A stretch of DNA of 38,892 nucleotides from Actinomycetota bacterium. Its GTDB lineage: Bacteria; Actinomycetota; Actinomycetes; Nanopelagicales; Nanopelagicaceae. The DNA lies in NCBI GenBank assembly GCA_026392825.1, contig JAPLBF010000030.1:1-38892 (forward strand), written 5' to 3'. Below, piece after piece: positions 15,229 through 23,597 of the stretch. Every line of letters begins with the position of its first letter. Positions within the stretch are counted from its first letter, which is position 1. The notes under the pieces are model-generated. The model did not search any database, was not told the origin of the DNA, and was given only the letters and a program-made list of their open reading frames with translations. The translations under genes were made by a program, and so were the position numbers.

Positions 15229-16653
15229 TTACCTTCCGAATTTCGGCATTCGCGCAATCGCTGCAGAAACTTCATCGGTGATTAACTCCAGCGCTCCCAC
15301 TTCAAGGAGAGTTTGCCAAGATTGATAACGAAAACGCGAGTAAGCATCTGGTGTTGGGATGTAAACATAACCTGGACCATTGGTGCAGTTGAGTACAAAG
15401 ATAACGCGATCAGGATGTCTGCGACGCAGCTCAGTTTGGAAGAATGAGTAAGCCTCACCTGGTTGCCCCACAATTATGGCATCGCCCCAAGCCCAGATCC
15501 AGACCGGATGCTTGGCGCGCTGATTTTCTAGAACGTAACCAGTGCGCAACTTTCGTGCGCGTGCTAAACGAGTCTCGCGTGCGCCAGCATCAATATCTTT
15601 CCAACGCTCTTCTAACTCTTCAAAGGTGGGCAGATCTTGTAGCGGAACATCGATATCTAAACGGATTGCATCTGTAAATGTAGAACTATTGAAAGGAAAG
15701 TCTTCCCATTCAGCAAGAAGTGCTCCAGATTCAACGCGATTCTTAAATCGCATCGCCTTACCTGATGGAATCATCTTTTCTAACACGGCAAGAGATGCGA
15801 AACCAAGTATTCGTCCATTCTTATCGGCGATCTCGTGATCGCCAACATAACCATCACGCGGAGCAAGGTCACCGGAGGCTCCCTGCAAAAAGAGCATTGG
15901 TGCACCTGTCTTTTGCTCAACCATTTCACGAGCAGCGCCAATGAAATCAGGTGACACATCAGTATTTTGCCAAGCCAGAGTTGTTGGATGGCACGCGTAG
16001 TTAACAATCGTTGCAATTATTGCGCCAGAAGCATCACTTACTCGACCAACAGTGAGTGTGTCATCGGCTTCTACGCCGGGATTAAAGCCCACGATATCGA
16101 CTTCACCGCAAGGAAGTTCGCGATTTACCGCAAGATCGCATTTTCCGTAAGCCCAAGTAAGAGTTGCGGCGATCGCACTATCTGTAGCTTCTTTACAAGC
16201 GCTAATAATCGAATCGACTGCAAATTGATGATACGGCGCAAGCAACTCGCCACCTTCTAGGTGAGCAACATCGCACGCCGTATTTGGGCCAGCATGAGTA
16301 TGAGTAAGGTGTAATTGAAGCTGATCTTCTTTGATTCCAAGGCCGGCGATAACTTTGCCTCGGATATTTAAATCATCCTTAACTCCCTGCCACCAACCCC
16401 AATCAACTGTTACTAGAAATAGCGGAGTCGATCCGTGCAGTACCGCAAGAGCGGTTGTGGTTATATCGCGATGAAGACCAGTTGAAATGTGTGACTTTGC
16501 TGCGCCCCAGCTAGCCGCTCTAATTCCAATCGGTGGATCGATATTGCGTTGTGCAACGCCGGCCTTTAGAGATGCGCTAAACGGATAATGGAAGAGTTTC
16601 TCCTTCGGAGGCAGATCTGTACTGCTCGTCTTTGGTATGACTCTTTTAACCAT
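15229..16653 (-). CDS. Cytoplasmic ceramidase-like metal hydrolase, paralogue C
   Basis: A 474-residue member of the neutral-ceramidase-like family and the middle gene of the tandem. It keeps the full HTH zinc motif (H118, H120 in LTHTHAGP), CHPTTLAW (H222), QGASGDLAP (258-265), the glutamate in GQPGEAYSF and the tyrosines in GPGYVYIPT. A264 replaces the family's nucleophilic serine. YGKCDLAVNRELPCG is a block shared closely with paralogue D and less with A and B. The first 30 residues are polar with no signal peptide. The ribosome site GAGGCGG is rather far (about 10 bases) from the ATG. Amide or ester hydrolysis of an imported conjugate is plausible but not shown. Confidence 0.8.
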   Translation of the reverse strand: MVKRVIPKTSSTDLPPKEKLFHYPFSASLKAGVAQRNIDPPIGIRAASWGAAKSHISTGLHRDITTTALAVLHGSTPLFLVTVDWGWWQGVKDDLNIRGKVIAGLGIKEDQLQLHLTHTHAGPNTACDVAHLEGGELLAPYHQFAVDSIISACKEATDSAIAATLTWAYGKCDLAVNRELPCGEVDIVGFNPGVEADDTLTVGRVSDASGAIIATIVNYACHPTTLAWQNTDVSPDFIGAAREMVEQKTGAPMLFLQGASGDLAPRDGYVGDHEIADKNGRILGFASLAVLEKMIPSGKAMRFKNRVESGALLAEWEDFPFNSSTFTDAIRLDIDVPLQDLPTFEELEERWKDIDAGARETRLARARKLRTGYVLENQRAKHPVWIWAWGDAIIVGQPGEAYSFFQTELRRRHPDRVIFVLNCTNGPGYVYIPTPDAYSRFRYQSWQTLLEVGALELITDEVSAAIARMPKFGR

Positions 16654-16668
16654 GATTCATTCCGCCTC

Positions 16669-18069
16669 TCATTTGATTTTCTTAATCTCATTATCAACGT
16701 AATCAGTCACAACCTCAACACATCCTGGCGCTAATAAAGTCTGCCAAGCTTGATAGGCGGGTGCGTTATAGGCAGAACGAATTGGCAAGTAAAAGAGCCC
16801 CGGTGCATTAGTCAGGTTTACAACGAAGATAATTCGACCAGGGTTACGTTTGCGCAATTCAGTCTGAATAAAGGAATAAGCCTCACCAGGTTGAGCTACG
16901 AAAATCGCCTCACCCCATTGCCAAATCCAAACTGGATGCGTTACCTCAGCGCCAGATTCATATCCAATACGAAGGCGAGTTGCACGATTGATACGCTCAT
17001 CCAGAGCGTCAGCATCAATTCCCGCCCACTCTTCGCGTAATTCCTCGATGCTCTTCCATTCCTTAACGCGCACTGGAACATTAATGCGAAATTCTTTTAC
17101 CTCACTAGAACCAGAAACTTTCTCTTCGTGCCATTCACCAAGCAGGGCACCTGATTCAACAATGCCATTCCATCGCAATCCGCAGCCAGGAGATTGCATC
17201 GCTTTTAGCGTTGAGATAATTGCGTGCCCCAAAATTGCGCCATTGCGATCGGCGAGAGCGGTGTCACCGCTGTATTGATTGCGCGGAGAAAGTTCTCCTG
17301 ATGCTCCTTGTAGAAATAGCAATGGAGCGCTGGTTTCCGCTTCGACAAGTTTTCGCGCCATACCAATGTAATCCGGAGATATTGCCATGTTCTCCCAGGC
17401 AAGCGTCGTTGGATGGCAGGCATAGTTTGCAATTGTTGCAATCACCTTGCCGTCGCGAGTTGATACACGTCCGACAGTGAGTGTGTCATCAGCAATAATT
17501 TCTGGATTGAATGCAACTACTTCGGCAGAACCACACGGCAAATCTCTATTCACCGCTAAGTCACAGTGACCATATCCCCAAGTGATATCTACATCTGCAA
17601 TCTTTGATCCCGCTTCAATACACGCTTCAATAGTCTTATCGATGATTAATTCTCTAAATTCTGGAACTAATTCAGAACCATCTTTTATCGCTCGGTGTAA
17701 GCAGGGCATTGGAACTGCGTGCGTGTGGCTGGATGAGAACAAGATTTGATCACGGCTTACGCCAACACCCTTAGCAATCCGATCGAGCATATCGTCGGCA
17801 CATTCGGCGCAACCAAGCACGCAGAGATCGATTCCAACGATAAAGCTTCTGCGTTTATCACTGCCCTCGCGAGCGATCGCAGTTAAAAAGAGACCAATGT
17901 GAATGCTCTCAGAGCGCGATTTCTTTGCTGCTCCCCAAATGCCTGAAGCGATTCCAACTCGTGGCGTGATCTCGCGCTCAGCTACTCCCGCGCGCATCGA
18001 ACTCATCGCCTCTCGCCAATGTGTTACTCCTGGAGTAAGGCTTGCATTTGGTGAATCTATCGATGCCAT
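16669..18069 (-). CDS. Cytoplasmic ceramidase-like metal hydrolase, paralogue D
   Basis: A 466-residue family member and the first gene of the tandem. It has EREITPRVG (about 31-39), SSHTHAVP (H115, H117), NYACHPTTLAW (H219) and QGASGELSP (255-262). It is the only one of the four with a serine (S261) in the nucleophile position of the ceramidase motif GDVSPN, although the aspartate is glutamate. E396 in QPGEAYSF is kept. At the GYVYIP position of paralogue C it reads GLFYLP, so the tyrosine thought to contact zinc may be leucine here. The start is supported by AGGAGA eight bases before ATG. There is no signal peptide. Fifteen bases separate it from paralogue C. Confidence 0.8.
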   Translation of the reverse strand: MASIDSPNASLTPGVTHWREAMSSMRAGVAEREITPRVGIASGIWGAAKKSRSESIHIGLFLTAIAREGSDKRRSFIVGIDLCVLGCAECADDMLDRIAKGVGVSRDQILFSSSHTHAVPMPCLHRAIKDGSELVPEFRELIIDKTIEACIEAGSKIADVDITWGYGHCDLAVNRDLPCGSAEVVAFNPEIIADDTLTVGRVSTRDGKVIATIANYACHPTTLAWENMAISPDYIGMARKLVEAETSAPLLFLQGASGELSPRNQYSGDTALADRNGAILGHAIISTLKAMQSPGCGLRWNGIVESGALLGEWHEEKVSGSSEVKEFRINVPVRVKEWKSIEELREEWAGIDADALDERINRATRLRIGYESGAEVTHPVWIWQWGEAIFVAQPGEAYSFIQTELRKRNPGRIIFVVNLTNAPGLFYLPIRSAYNAPAYQAWQTLLAPGCVEVVTDYVDNEIKKIK

Positions 18070-18145
18070 TGGATTCTCCTGTCCGAGTTAAATCCTAGGC
18101 GCTAACCTCACGCTCGCGATAGGTCCTTGAGGTGAAATATTTTCC

Positions 18146-18170
18146 TTTCCAGTTTGGATTTCCAGGAAAA
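18146..18170. promoter_or_regulatory. Repeated TTTCCAG half-sites upstream of the ceramidase-like tandem
   Basis: TTTCCAG occurs at 18146-18152 and 18159-18165, 13 bases apart, inside outer arms TTTTCC (18140-18145) and GGAAAA (18165-18170). On the minus strand the first copy reads ACTGGAAA, the same eight bases found at the E1-operon operator (5671) and the ABC-operon palindrome (24925). The site lies about 75 bases before the start of paralogue D. A regulator site is suggested, not proven. Confidence 0.4.
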
Positions 18171-18204
18171 GAAACAAGGTTGCGTACCGAAAGAAATTCC
18201 GCCC

Positions 18205-18226
18205 CTACTTCTGCTGTAAGAAGTAG
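18205..18226. other. Perfect hairpin in the divergent 228-base gap before ppdK
   Basis: CTACTTCT and AGAAGTAG form an 8-bp stem around GCTGTA. GCTGTAA recurs at 18233-18239, two helical turns from the copy at 18213-18219. No T-run follows on either strand, so it is not an intrinsic terminator. It could be a regulator site or leader structure of ppdK. The rest of this gap holds the TTTCCAG sites and no supportable gene. Confidence 0.35.
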
Positions 18227-18297
18227 ATTATCGCTGTAACTAAAGCGCTGAAAAATTATCTCTCTCAATTTCTGATAATTCTTGGGAAGGCACATTT

Positions 18298-20979
18298 GTG
18301 ACGCAACAACATATTTATCCGTTTACTTTCGGTGACATGTCTCAAAAAGATTTGTTAGGTGGCAAAGGTGCCAACCTCGCCGAGATGGTGCGCATTGGTC
18401 TGCCTGTTCCACCCGGATTTACAATTGCCACAACAGCTTGCCGCGAATATTTAAAGAGCGGAAAGTTTCCTGATGGACTTCGCAAAGAAATTAGCGATTC
18501 ACTTTCTGCGTTAGAAAAAGAGTTAGGCAAAACCTTTGGCGGCGTTGATAATCCGCTTTTAGTCTCTGTTCGATCTGGTGCAAAGTTTTCGATGCCAGGA
18601 ATGATGGAAACTGTATTGAATGTGGGTATTACTCCAGAGGTAGCGCAATCAATGGCAGATAGTTCAGGCAATGCGCGCTTTGCTTGGGATTCATATCGCC
18701 GCTTTATCGAAATGTACGGAAAAATCGTTTGCGATGTCGATGCCGAAGAGTTTCATAAAGTCCAGGAGCGCATTTTATCTGCGCACGGAAATACAAATTT
18801 GCAAGAACTCGATGTTGCTGGGTTAAAGGCCCTGGCTGACGGATTCATTAAGGTGATCGAAGCTGCAACAGGGAAAGATTTTCCAACTGATCCACGCGAG
18901 CACTTAATTGATTCTATTGAAGCAGTATTTAGATCTTGGAACTCTGAACGAGCAACTCTTTATCGCAGACGCGAGCGGATTCCATCTGATTTGGGAACTG
19001 CGGTGAATATTCAATCCATGGTCTTTGGCAACCTCAGCGATGATTCAGGCACAGGCGTTGCTTTCACCCGCAATCCATCCAACGGTGAAATTGGGTCTTA
19101 TGGCGATTACCTCCAGAAAGCACAAGGCGAAGATGTTGTCGCTGGTATTCGCACACCGATGTCCCTGGATGAATTTGGCGCACTTGAGCCGAAGGTTCAC
19201 GGTGAGTTAGAGAAGATCATGGTGATGCTGGAATCACATTACCGAGATCTGTGTGATATCGAATTTACGATTGAACGCGGGAAGTTATACATCTTGCAGA
19301 CACGCGTTGGAAAGCGCACCGCTGAAGCTGCATTTCGCATCGCGCTGCAATTTGTCGATGAAGGCACCATCACGATGGATGAAGCACTCGCTCGCACCAG
19401 TGGTGATCAATTAGCAGCGCTTATGTTTCCGCAGTTTGATACTAAAGGAACACTTGTTGAGATAGCGCGCGGAATTCCGGCATCACCTGGAGCCGCGGTT
19501 GGCGAAGCAGTCTTTGATTCCAAACGCGCCTTTGATATGAGCAAAGCAGGAAAGAAAGTAATTTTAGTAAGGCGTGAAACTAGCCCAGATGATTTAGTCG
19601 GTATGGTTGCGGCAGAAGGAATTCTGACAAGCCGCGGCGGCAAGACTTCTCACGCAGCTGTTGTCGCTCGCGGAATGGGAAAGACCGCTATTTGTGGCAC
19701 CGATTCAATTTCAGTTGATGAGCGTGCAAATTTATTTACTGTTGGCAGCTACACAGTTTATGAAGGTGACATCATCTCTATTGATGGAACAACTGGAATT
19801 GTTTACCTTGGAGCAGTCCCTGTTGTCGCTTCCTCTGTTACTTCATATCTAGAAGGACGAGTATCAGCAGAAAGCGATCAGGCATCACCCGTAGTTAAAG
19901 CGGTTCACACCATCTTGACCCACGCAGATTCACGCCGCAAATTGCGCGTGCACACCAATGCGGATACTCCTGAGGATGCAATTCGCGCCAGAATATTAGG
20001 CGCGGAAGGTGTTGGTCTCTGTCGCACAGAACATATGTTCTTGGGGGAGCGCCGTTCTTATGTAGAACGTCTGGTCCTTGCCGAAAACGAAGATGTGCAA
20101 CGTGGCGTTATAGCCGAAATGGAACCGCTACAGCGCGCAGATTTCGTGGGAATTATGATGGCAATGTCCGGACTGCCCGTGACGATTCGATTATTAGATC
20201 CACCATTGCACGAGTTCCTTCCTTCACTTGTCGATCTAAGTTCTCAAATGGCACGCAGTGAAGCACTTGGCGAAGAGATTCCGGCTAGAGATAAAGCCCT
20301 GTTTGCAGCTGTTCGACGTTTGCACGAATCTAATCCGATGTTGGGTTTGCGCGGTGTGCGCCTAGGAATTTTGATTCCTGAACTCTACAAAATGCAGGTG
20401 CGTGCCATGGTGCACGCTTGTCTTGAAGTTAGAAAACTGGGCCACGATCCGCGTCCAGAGGTAATGATTCCGCTCGTGTCTACACAACGTGAACTCTTGT
20501 ACTTGCGCGAGACCCTTGAAGAGGAAATTGCCCGAACATTTAAGGGAACCAATCAAGAGATAGATATGCCAATTGGCACAATGATTGAGACTCCTCGCGC
20601 TGCAATCACCGCTGATCGCTTAGGTGTGCACGCAGATTTCTTCTCATTTGGAACCAATGATTTAACGCAATTGACTTGGGCATTTAGCCGCGATGATGTG
20701 GAATCAACTTTCTTGCCACGTTACCTTGACCTTGAACTACTTCCTTTTAATCCCTTTGAGTCTTTAGATGAAGCCGGCGTTGGAATATTGGTCCGCAAGG
20801 CCGTTGATCTCTCTCGCGAAGTACGAAGTGATTTTAAATTAGGCATTTGTGGCGAACACGGTGGAGATCCCCGCAGTATTCATTTCTTCCACGGATTAGG
20901 TCTGGATTACGTTTCTTGTTCACCATACCGGGTGCCGATTGCTCGATTGGAATCTGGTCGCGCAGCCGTGACCAATTAG
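18298..20979 (+). CDS. ppdK: Pyruvate, phosphate dikinase
   Basis: This 893-residue enzyme interconverts pyruvate, ATP and phosphate with phosphoenolpyruvate, AMP and diphosphate. The N-terminus (FTFGDMSQKDLLGGKGANLAE) and the ATP-grasp region (to about 340) are typical. The phosphohistidine swivel domain contains GGKTSHAAVVARGMGK with H452, and the C-terminal TIM barrel ends with GICGEHGGDP, where C851 is the pyruvate-site acid/base. Length equals that of bacterial PPDKs. The start is GTG, with GGGAAGG about ten bases upstream. In this setting it would turn pyruvate made from sugar acids into PEP for gluconeogenesis, though PPDK is also a common housekeeping gene in such organisms. It is divergent from the ceramidase-like tandem. 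Confidence 0.97.
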   Translation: MTQQHIYPFTFGDMSQKDLLGGKGANLAEMVRIGLPVPPGFTIATTACREYLKSGKFPDGLRKEISDSLSALEKELGKTFGGVDNPLLVSVRSGAKFSMPGMMETVLNVGITPEVAQSMADSSGNARFAWDSYRRFIEMYGKIVCDVDAEEFHKVQERILSAHGNTNLQELDVAGLKALADGFIKVIEAATGKDFPTDPREHLIDSIEAVFRSWNSERATLYRRRERIPSDLGTAVNIQSMVFGNLSDDSGTGVAFTRNPSNGEIGSYGDYLQKAQGEDVVAGIRTPMSLDEFGALEPKVHGELEKIMVMLESHYRDLCDIEFTIERGKLYILQTRVGKRTAEAAFRIALQFVDEGTITMDEALARTSGDQLAALMFPQFDTKGTLVEIARGIPASPGAAVGEAVFDSKRAFDMSKAGKKVILVRRETSPDDLVGMVAAEGILTSRGGKTSHAAVVARGMGKTAICGTDSISVDERANLFTVGSYTVYEGDIISIDGTTGIVYLGAVPVVASSVTSYLEGRVSAESDQASPVVKAVHTILTHADSRRKLRVHTNADTPEDAIRARILGAEGVGLCRTEHMFLGERRSYVERLVLAENEDVQRGVIAEMEPLQRADFVGIMMAMSGLPVTIRLLDPPLHEFLPSLVDLSSQMARSEALGEEIPARDKALFAAVRRLHESNPMLGLRGVRLGILIPELYKMQVRAMVHACLEVRKLGHDPRPEVMIPLVSTQRELLYLRETLEEEIARTFKGTNQEIDMPIGTMIETPRAAITADRLGVHADFFSFGTNDLTQLTWAFSRDDVESTFLPRYLDLELLPFNPFESLDEAGVGILVRKAVDLSREVRSDFKLGICGEHGGDPRSIHFFHGLGLDYVSCSPYRVPIARLESGRAAVTN

Positions 20980-21000
20980 AAGCCGACAAAAACGTACCGT

Positions 21001-21009
21001 TGCTATAAG
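21001..21009 (+). promoter_or_regulatory. Extended -10 promoter for the CDGSH-like gene
   Basis: TGCTATAAG (TATAAG at 21004-21009 preceded by TG plus one base) is an extended -10 box with no good -35 upstream. It would start transcription about 30 bases before the ATG at 21044. Confidence 0.45.
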
Positions 21010-21043
21010 ATTGCGCCTAACTTAGAAAGAAGAGAGAGATTTC

Positions 21044-21193
21044 ATGGGTGCTTGTTCCTGTACATACACAAGAGACGAAGAAAAGAACTGCGACGGAACA
21101 CATAAAGTCGTTAAGGCAGTAAAGGCTGAATTAGCCGAAAAGTTAGAAGCTAATGGTTTTCCGCACGCTGCTGAGTATGTAAGAAATAACTAA
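21044..21193 (+). CDS. Small CDGSH-like iron-sulfur protein
   Basis: A 49-residue protein beginning MGACSCTYTRDEEKNCDGTH, followed by a lysine- and glutamate-rich helix. C4, C6, C16 and H20 (in CDGTH) match the three-cysteine, one-histidine 2Fe-2S ligand pattern of CDGSH domains. The spacing between the second and third cysteine is nine residues rather than the usual eight, and the proline before CDGSH is missing. Such proteins handle redox or iron-sulfur chemistry; no partner is evident. A purine-rich AGAGAGAG leader precedes the ATG, and an extended -10 box is at 21001-21009. The gene lies between ppdK and the DoxX-like gene. Confidence 0.7.
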   Translation: MGACSCTYTRDEEKNCDGTHKVVKAVKAELAEKLEANGFPHAAEYVRNN

Positions 21194-21224
21194 ACTCATT
21201 TACCAGCTTCGCAAGTTCGCGCAG

Positions 21225-21611
21225 GTGCTTTTAGGATCTGCACTTATCTATACCGGCATATTGCATTTAACAACTAGTAGGTTGGAATTCCAAGCACAAG
21301 TTCCACCTTGGGTTCCTTTTTCTCCAGACTTTATTGTTCTGGCATCTGGAGTTGTTGAAATGCTTCTGGGCATAGCCCTTGCAGGTCTGCGGCGACGCAA
21401 AGAGGTTGGCATCTTGACTGCACTCTTCTTCATCGCAATTTTTCCTGGGAATATCTCGCAGTATGTAAATAAAGTTGACGCCTTCGGATTAGATAGCGAT
21501 CAAGCACGTCTTATCCGATTGTTCTTCCAACCCTTATTGGTGATTTGGGCTCTCTGGTCTACCGAAGCTTGGCAGACAATCAAGTCAAAAGCCGCCCAAA
21601 GACTGAATTGA
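21225..21611 (+). CDS. DoxX-like small membrane protein
   Basis: A 128-residue protein with four hydrophobic segments (about 1-15, 37-55, 60-78 and 98-112) and the pattern LGSALIYTGILHL, then MLLGIALAG and ALFFIAIFPGNISQYV, resembling DoxX/DUF4870-type small membrane proteins of unknown exact role. The GTG at 21225 is used here, but similarity in layout suggests that QLRKFAQ just upstream may also be coding; the reading frame is open back to 21183 with only rare ATA or ATT starts. It follows the CDGSH-like gene by 31 bases and may be co-transcribed. Confidence 0.6.
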   Translation: MLLGSALIYTGILHLTTSRLEFQAQVPPWVPFSPDFIVLASGVVEMLLGIALAGLRRRKEVGILTALFFIAIFPGNISQYVNKVDAFGLDSDQARLIRLFFQPLLVIWALWSTEAWQTIKSKAAQRLN

Positions 21612-21658
21612 AATTCTGACATTAGGATTGCTCAGGACGATAAAGAAATGAGCGGCAT

Positions 21659-22372
21659 TTGTTAACGAAATACGGAACCGAGCAGGTTGGAATTTCTGCA
21701 GAATTGGCTGTCGCTGATCTAACCGGCGTCGCTGTCGCTGATCATTACCGCCGTCGTGGGCGACCAGAATTGGTGCAACATATTTCACCTGCTCTAGTCG
21801 GTGTTGTGAACCGAATACCTAAACCCACCAGACATATCGCAGAAGATCAGAATCCAATTGATTTCATGCTCGAAGGCGATAAGACGCTTTCGGTTAAATC
21901 AAATATGAGAGATGCTGGAAAAATTGCACCTCAGAATATTGGCCAGCCAACATCTTCTACATTTTGGGAACTTTTGCCACATCTTGTGCCAGAAGGAAGC
22001 GACCCAAAAAGGCTTTCATATGCAGATTCAGCAAAGTTGTTTAAGCAAGTAGCTCTCACAGATACCGTTGCTTTACTTACAGAATACTGGAAGAATTTAT
22101 TTGATTGTGATTTCTTGATTTATGTTTACGACGTTCTCACTGCTAGCAACCAATTGAGCAGGTGGCCTTCTGCTCGGCTTTTCGAAAAGTCCAAAAGTCC
22201 ACAATGGGAGAAATCTAGAATAAGCTTTACCCAAAGCTTGGCCACTTGGAATGAGAGTTGTACCGTTAAATACAATGGAGTCTCGATCGGGGAATTCCAA
22301 GTTCACAACAATAGAAATTGCTTCAAGTTTAGATTTAACATAAGCGGCCTTATTGAGGCCAAACTTCTTTAA
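21659..22372 (+). CDS. Type II restriction endonuclease (putative)
   Basis: A 237-residue protein assigned as the restriction enzyme of an R-M pair from context and motif. NPIDFMLEGDKTLSVKSN (65-82) fits a PD-(D/E)xK nuclease core with D68 and K80, with serine at the usual acidic position. It is followed by KIAPQNIGQPTSSTFWELL, and the C-terminus has GEFQVHNNRNCFKFRFN, a pattern I associate with type II endonucleases. The start must be TTG: an in-frame stop lies at 21641-21643 and the nearby ATG at 21648 is out of frame. It ends flush against the convergent methyltransferase gene. Recognition sequence unknown. Confidence 0.7.
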   Translation: MLTKYGTEQVGISAELAVADLTGVAVADHYRRRGRPELVQHISPALVGVVNRIPKPTRHIAEDQNPIDFMLEGDKTLSVKSNMRDAGKIAPQNIGQPTSSTFWELLPHLVPEGSDPKRLSYADSAKLFKQVALTDTVALLTEYWKNLFDCDFLIYVYDVLTASNQLSRWPSARLFEKSKSPQWEKSRISFTQSLATWNESCTVKYNGVSIGEFQVHNNRNCFKFRFNISGLIEAKLL

Positions 22373-23377
22373 CTATTCAAAGAGACTTTGAGCTTGCGAA
22401 CTTAGTAGCGCCTCAATTCGCTTAGATCCCTTTTCGAAGAACTCCTCATCGCGCTCAACCAATATCGCAGAGCGCTTAGTTAGTAACGCGGCCTCGCCAA
22501 GTGAAGACGATCCTGCAAAAGGATCTAGCAAGACATCACCAGGCTTTGACAGTAGTTCAATCAAATAGCGCAGCAAATTAACTGGTTTCTCAGTCGGATG
22601 GAGGCGATTTCCCGCCTTGCTATTGAAGTTCACGAAGTTAGGAACACACAGCGCGGCAGAGCCTTCATCTTCTGCGTAAATGTTTATTGATCGCTCCGCC
22701 GCAGCCGCTGCAACCTCAGAGATAGCGTTATTTACAATCTCTTTGATTCGGCTGGTACTTGGTCGCGCATCAAGCTTTTCTAGCGCCTTGCGGATTTCTA
22801 GATCAATAATCGTGGATGCCTTATCTGAAATCGCGATGATTTCTTGCACAGTTATCTCTGGCTCGTCCTTGAAATCAATGTCAGCGTTGAATACCGCCTT
22901 TGATCCTTTAACTCCAAGCACAATGTATTCGCATGCGCTCATCATCATGTGCTTTCGGTTTACTGGAACCGCATTTGGCTTACGCCAAGTAAGCGTGCGA
23001 CGTGGCTTTAACTTGGCATCCTTTAACGCTGAAATCAGATCAGATAAATACTCATCGGCACAGAAAATCGCAAAGCTGCCACCGGGGCGCAAAACTCTTT
23101 CAAATTCCAAAGCCCAGCGCTTTAACAATTCTTTGAATTCATCTGGGGTGTAAGAATCCCAACCCTTTTCAGCATCAAAGCGATAAGAGTTGATGGTGTT
23201 GTGTTCGTATGTATGAAAGTTGGTATCTCGCGCAATATTAAATGGGGGATCAGTGAGAACTAAATCTATTGATTGATCAGGAAGCCAGGTAAAGCCATCA
23301 TCATTTACTAAACGGATATCACCTTGAGCCGTGTGGGTTTTCCCAACTAGGTTCGGATCAAGATCGCTGATGCTCAA
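22373..23377 (-). CDS. DNA adenine/cytosine-N4 methyltransferase, beta class
   Basis: A 334-residue amino-methyltransferase. Motif IV, TDPPF (42-46), comes first. Motif X, HPTEKPVNLLRYLIEL, and motif I, DPFAGSSSLG (285-294), follow near the C-terminus. This IV-to-X-I order defines the beta class. The middle (about 150-240) would be the target-recognition region. The DPPF tetrad does not settle N6-adenine against N4-cytosine. The start is TTG with GGAAGAG about eight bases upstream. It is tail-to-tail with the putative endonuclease with no base between the stops, forming a compact type II R-M system. Its 220-base upstream gap holds a 17-bp palindrome and no controller gene. Confidence 0.9.
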   Translation of the reverse strand: MSISDLDPNLVGKTHTAQGDIRLVNDDGFTWLPDQSIDLVLTDPPFNIARDTNFHTYEHNTINSYRFDAEKGWDSYTPDEFKELLKRWALEFERVLRPGGSFAIFCADEYLSDLISALKDAKLKPRRTLTWRKPNAVPVNRKHMMMSACEYIVLGVKGSKAVFNADIDFKDEPEITVQEIIAISDKASTIIDLEIRKALEKLDARPSTSRIKEIVNNAISEVAAAAAERSINIYAEDEGSAALCVPNFVNFNSKAGNRLHPTEKPVNLLRYLIELLSKPGDVLLDPFAGSSSLGEAALLTKRSAILVERDEEFFEKGSKRIEALLSSQAQSLFE

Positions 23378-23498
23378 GTAAGACTCTTCCCTGAAGTGTT
23401 ATCTGGCTGAAAACTTAGTGTTGCACTTTCGCCCAATAGTACTGGTCAGCGATAAATCACTTGGACTGACTAGGCCAGTGTTTGATCGGGCACAGGCG

Positions 23499-23515
23499 TG
23501 AATTCCGCGAATTCA
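23499..23515. repeat. 17-bp palindrome upstream of the methyltransferase and VOC genes
   Basis: TGAATTC-CGC-GAATTCA is a perfect inverted repeat in the divergent gap between the methyltransferase (start 23377) and the VOC gene (start 23598). No T-run follows, so it looks like a protein-binding site or a hairpin in a leader, not a terminator. Confidence 0.45.
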
Positions 23516-23597
23516 GGCCCTCAACCGTCTAATGACTTTGATGAAGCGATTGATTACTATAAAACTATAAGCACCAAGAGCGAGAGATGAGGCTTAA

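Noticed and set aside
18220-18231. 12-mer GAAGTAGATTAT shared with 24907-24918 as a common promoter core
   Set aside because: Chance 12-mer matches are expected in a window this size, and the copy at 18220 has no -35 partner. Only the 24890-24918 copy is listed as a promoter.
18095-18295. 66-codon minus-strand frame in the gap between the ceramidase-like tandem and ppdK
   Set aside because: No ribosome site before its ATG, it crosses the hairpin and operator-like repeats, and its sequence shows no recognisable domain. It is treated as part of the regulatory region.
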